A DNA stretch of 7,377 nucleotides from Hydrogenophaga sp. (GTDB lineage Bacteria; Pseudomonadota; Gammaproteobacteria; Burkholderiales; Burkholderiaceae_C), in contig JAIFNE010000092.1 of the NCBI GenBank assembly GCA_020047875.1, positions 1-7,377 of the forward strand, in the 5' to 3' direction. The notes below the pieces were generated by a model. It was not told the origin of the DNA. It was given only the letters and a program-made list of their open reading frames with translations, and searched no databases. The position numbers and the translations under genes were made by a program. Of the stretch, positions 6,850 through 7,377 are shown piece after piece (positions within the stretch are counted from its first letter, which is position 1; every line of letters begins with the position of its first letter).

Positions 6850-6992
6850 TGTCTGTTGAATCGAACCCCCGTGTGGGGTTTCACACATTTCTCAGGTGTG
6901 GTCCCACATAACCTTCATTTACATCCAGCAACCGGACGGGCGGGCGAGGCAACAGCCACTGGCCCGATGGCGGTACATGACTGCCCCGCACA

Positions 6993-7022
6993 GCCACGGT
7001 CATCACGAAGGATGACCGTGGC
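6993..7022. terminator. 12-bp perfect hairpin between the unidentified gene and the PhoX-like gene
   Basis: GCCACGGTCATC (6993-7004) and GATGACCGTGGC (7011-7022) form a perfect 12-bp stem with a 6-nt loop. It lies 102 nt after the stop of the gene at 7124-7377. The minus-strand sequence beyond it is TGTGCGGGG, so a classic U-tract is missing. It may be a terminator without a U-tract, a 3'-end stabiliser or a protein-binding dyad. Confidence 0.45.
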
Positions 7023-7123
7023 GCGTCTGTTCCTGAGGCGCTGAAGGCGGGTTGAACTCGCTATGAAGAATGCCTGCAACGGTCCCCGGTACGGGCATCT
7101 GTTCTGAACGCTGCGGTGATCGC

Positions 7124-7377
7124 TCAGCGCGTCGGCATCATCATTGCCGGGTGCATTTGGTTCGGCTTGTCGTCCATGTAGCCCTTACCGTCTTTCACGC
7201 CCTTCTTGCCCGCAATCTCCCAGGCTGTCCGCTGGCCGACCAGGCGAGCGAGGAACTCGAGTTCCTCGTCGGTGTGGTTGATCGCGCCCGCTGGCGTGAG
7301 GAAGCGGCCGTTCTTGGGCTCGACCTCGCCCCAGAAACCCTGGTGGTATTGCGATACCGAGCGCACCTGATCGCCGC
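7124..7377 (-). CDS. C-terminal fragment of an unidentified protein (possibly flavodoxin/FMN-reductase-like)
   Basis: The frame is open at the right edge and ends at TGA 7126-7124, giving about 84 residues that begin GDQVRSVSQYHQGFWGEVEP. The tail is hydrophilic and ends QMHPAMMMPTR. The segment TPAGAINHTDEELEFLARLVGQRTAWEIAGKK resembles the last helix of WrbA- or NADPH-dependent FMN reductase-type flavodoxins, where a short acidic E-L run precedes A-R-x-x-G-x-R. The resemblance is loose, and the FMN-binding region would lie outside the window. The GTG at 7366 is not needed as a start because the frame is open upstream. There is no signal or membrane segment in the visible part. The 416-bp gap with hairpins before the PhoX-like gene suggests a separate transcription unit. 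Confidence 0.65.
   Translation of the reverse strand, partial: GDQVRSVSQYHQGFWGEVEPKNGRFLTPAGAINHTDEELEFLARLVGQRTAWEIAGKKGVKDGKGYMDDKPNQMHPAMMMPTR

Larger units (their letters stand above)
6798..7123. other. non-coding stretch without a recognisable gene
   Basis: Apart from the two hairpins annotated here, it holds a short AACCCC-CGTGT-GGGGTT stem (6864-6880) and a palindrome TGTGG-TC-CCACA (6897-6908). Reading frames across it are short and show no familiar protein motifs. I see no complete tRNA or other RNA gene. Confidence 0.5.

Noticed and set aside
6850..6890. GGTTCGATTC-like T-loop sequence on the minus strand suggesting a tRNA remnant
   Set aside because: The bases flanking the loop cannot form a 5-bp T-stem, and no anticodon or acceptor arms are present.
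1..7377. CRISPR array, insertion sequence or phage attachment site
   Set aside because: There are no regularly spaced repeats, transposase sequence, terminal inverted repeats or target duplications.

Overview
The base composition is high GC and the proteins are of proteobacterial type: several lipoprotein signals, PhoX-family phosphatases and a c-type cytochrome. This suggests a beta-proteobacterium of the Burkholderiales, perhaps Comamonadaceae. That placement is an inference from protein style only. Every gene I can support lies on the minus strand, so transcription runs from the right end of the window towards the left.

Layout in the direction of transcription. (1) 7377-7124: the last ~84 codons of an unidentified protein, possibly flavodoxin-like. 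(2) A gap of about 416 bp (7123-6708) with a 12-bp perfect hairpin, a smaller dyad and a candidate Pho box/promoter. (3) 6707-4791: a complete, divergent PhoX-family (DUF839) lipoprotein. (4) A short gap with two strong hairpins and a possible promoter between them. (5) 4663-2636: a large lipoprotein with two CxxCH haem c sites. (6) 2532-524: a second PhoX of the more classical type. It is broken by an in-frame amber stop and, 12 codons before its natural end, by a one-base deletion. (7) A rho-independent terminator at about 514-465. (8) 313-1: the N-terminal 104 residues of an exported 5'-nucleotidase (UshA/NadN family) that runs off the window.

The theme is scavenging of phosphate from organic phosphorus outside the cytoplasm: two PhoX-type phosphatases and a 5'-nucleotidase, with a candidate Pho box before one of them. 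The unusual part is the diheme cytochrome c lipoprotein between the two PhoX paralogues. PhoX enzymes carry iron and calcium, so a redox partner is an attractive but unproven idea. The classical phoX copy appears to be decaying, and the 5'-nucleotidase signal peptide has Phe where a lipobox Cys would be expected. Either the locus is losing its classical arm or the assembly has several base errors here.
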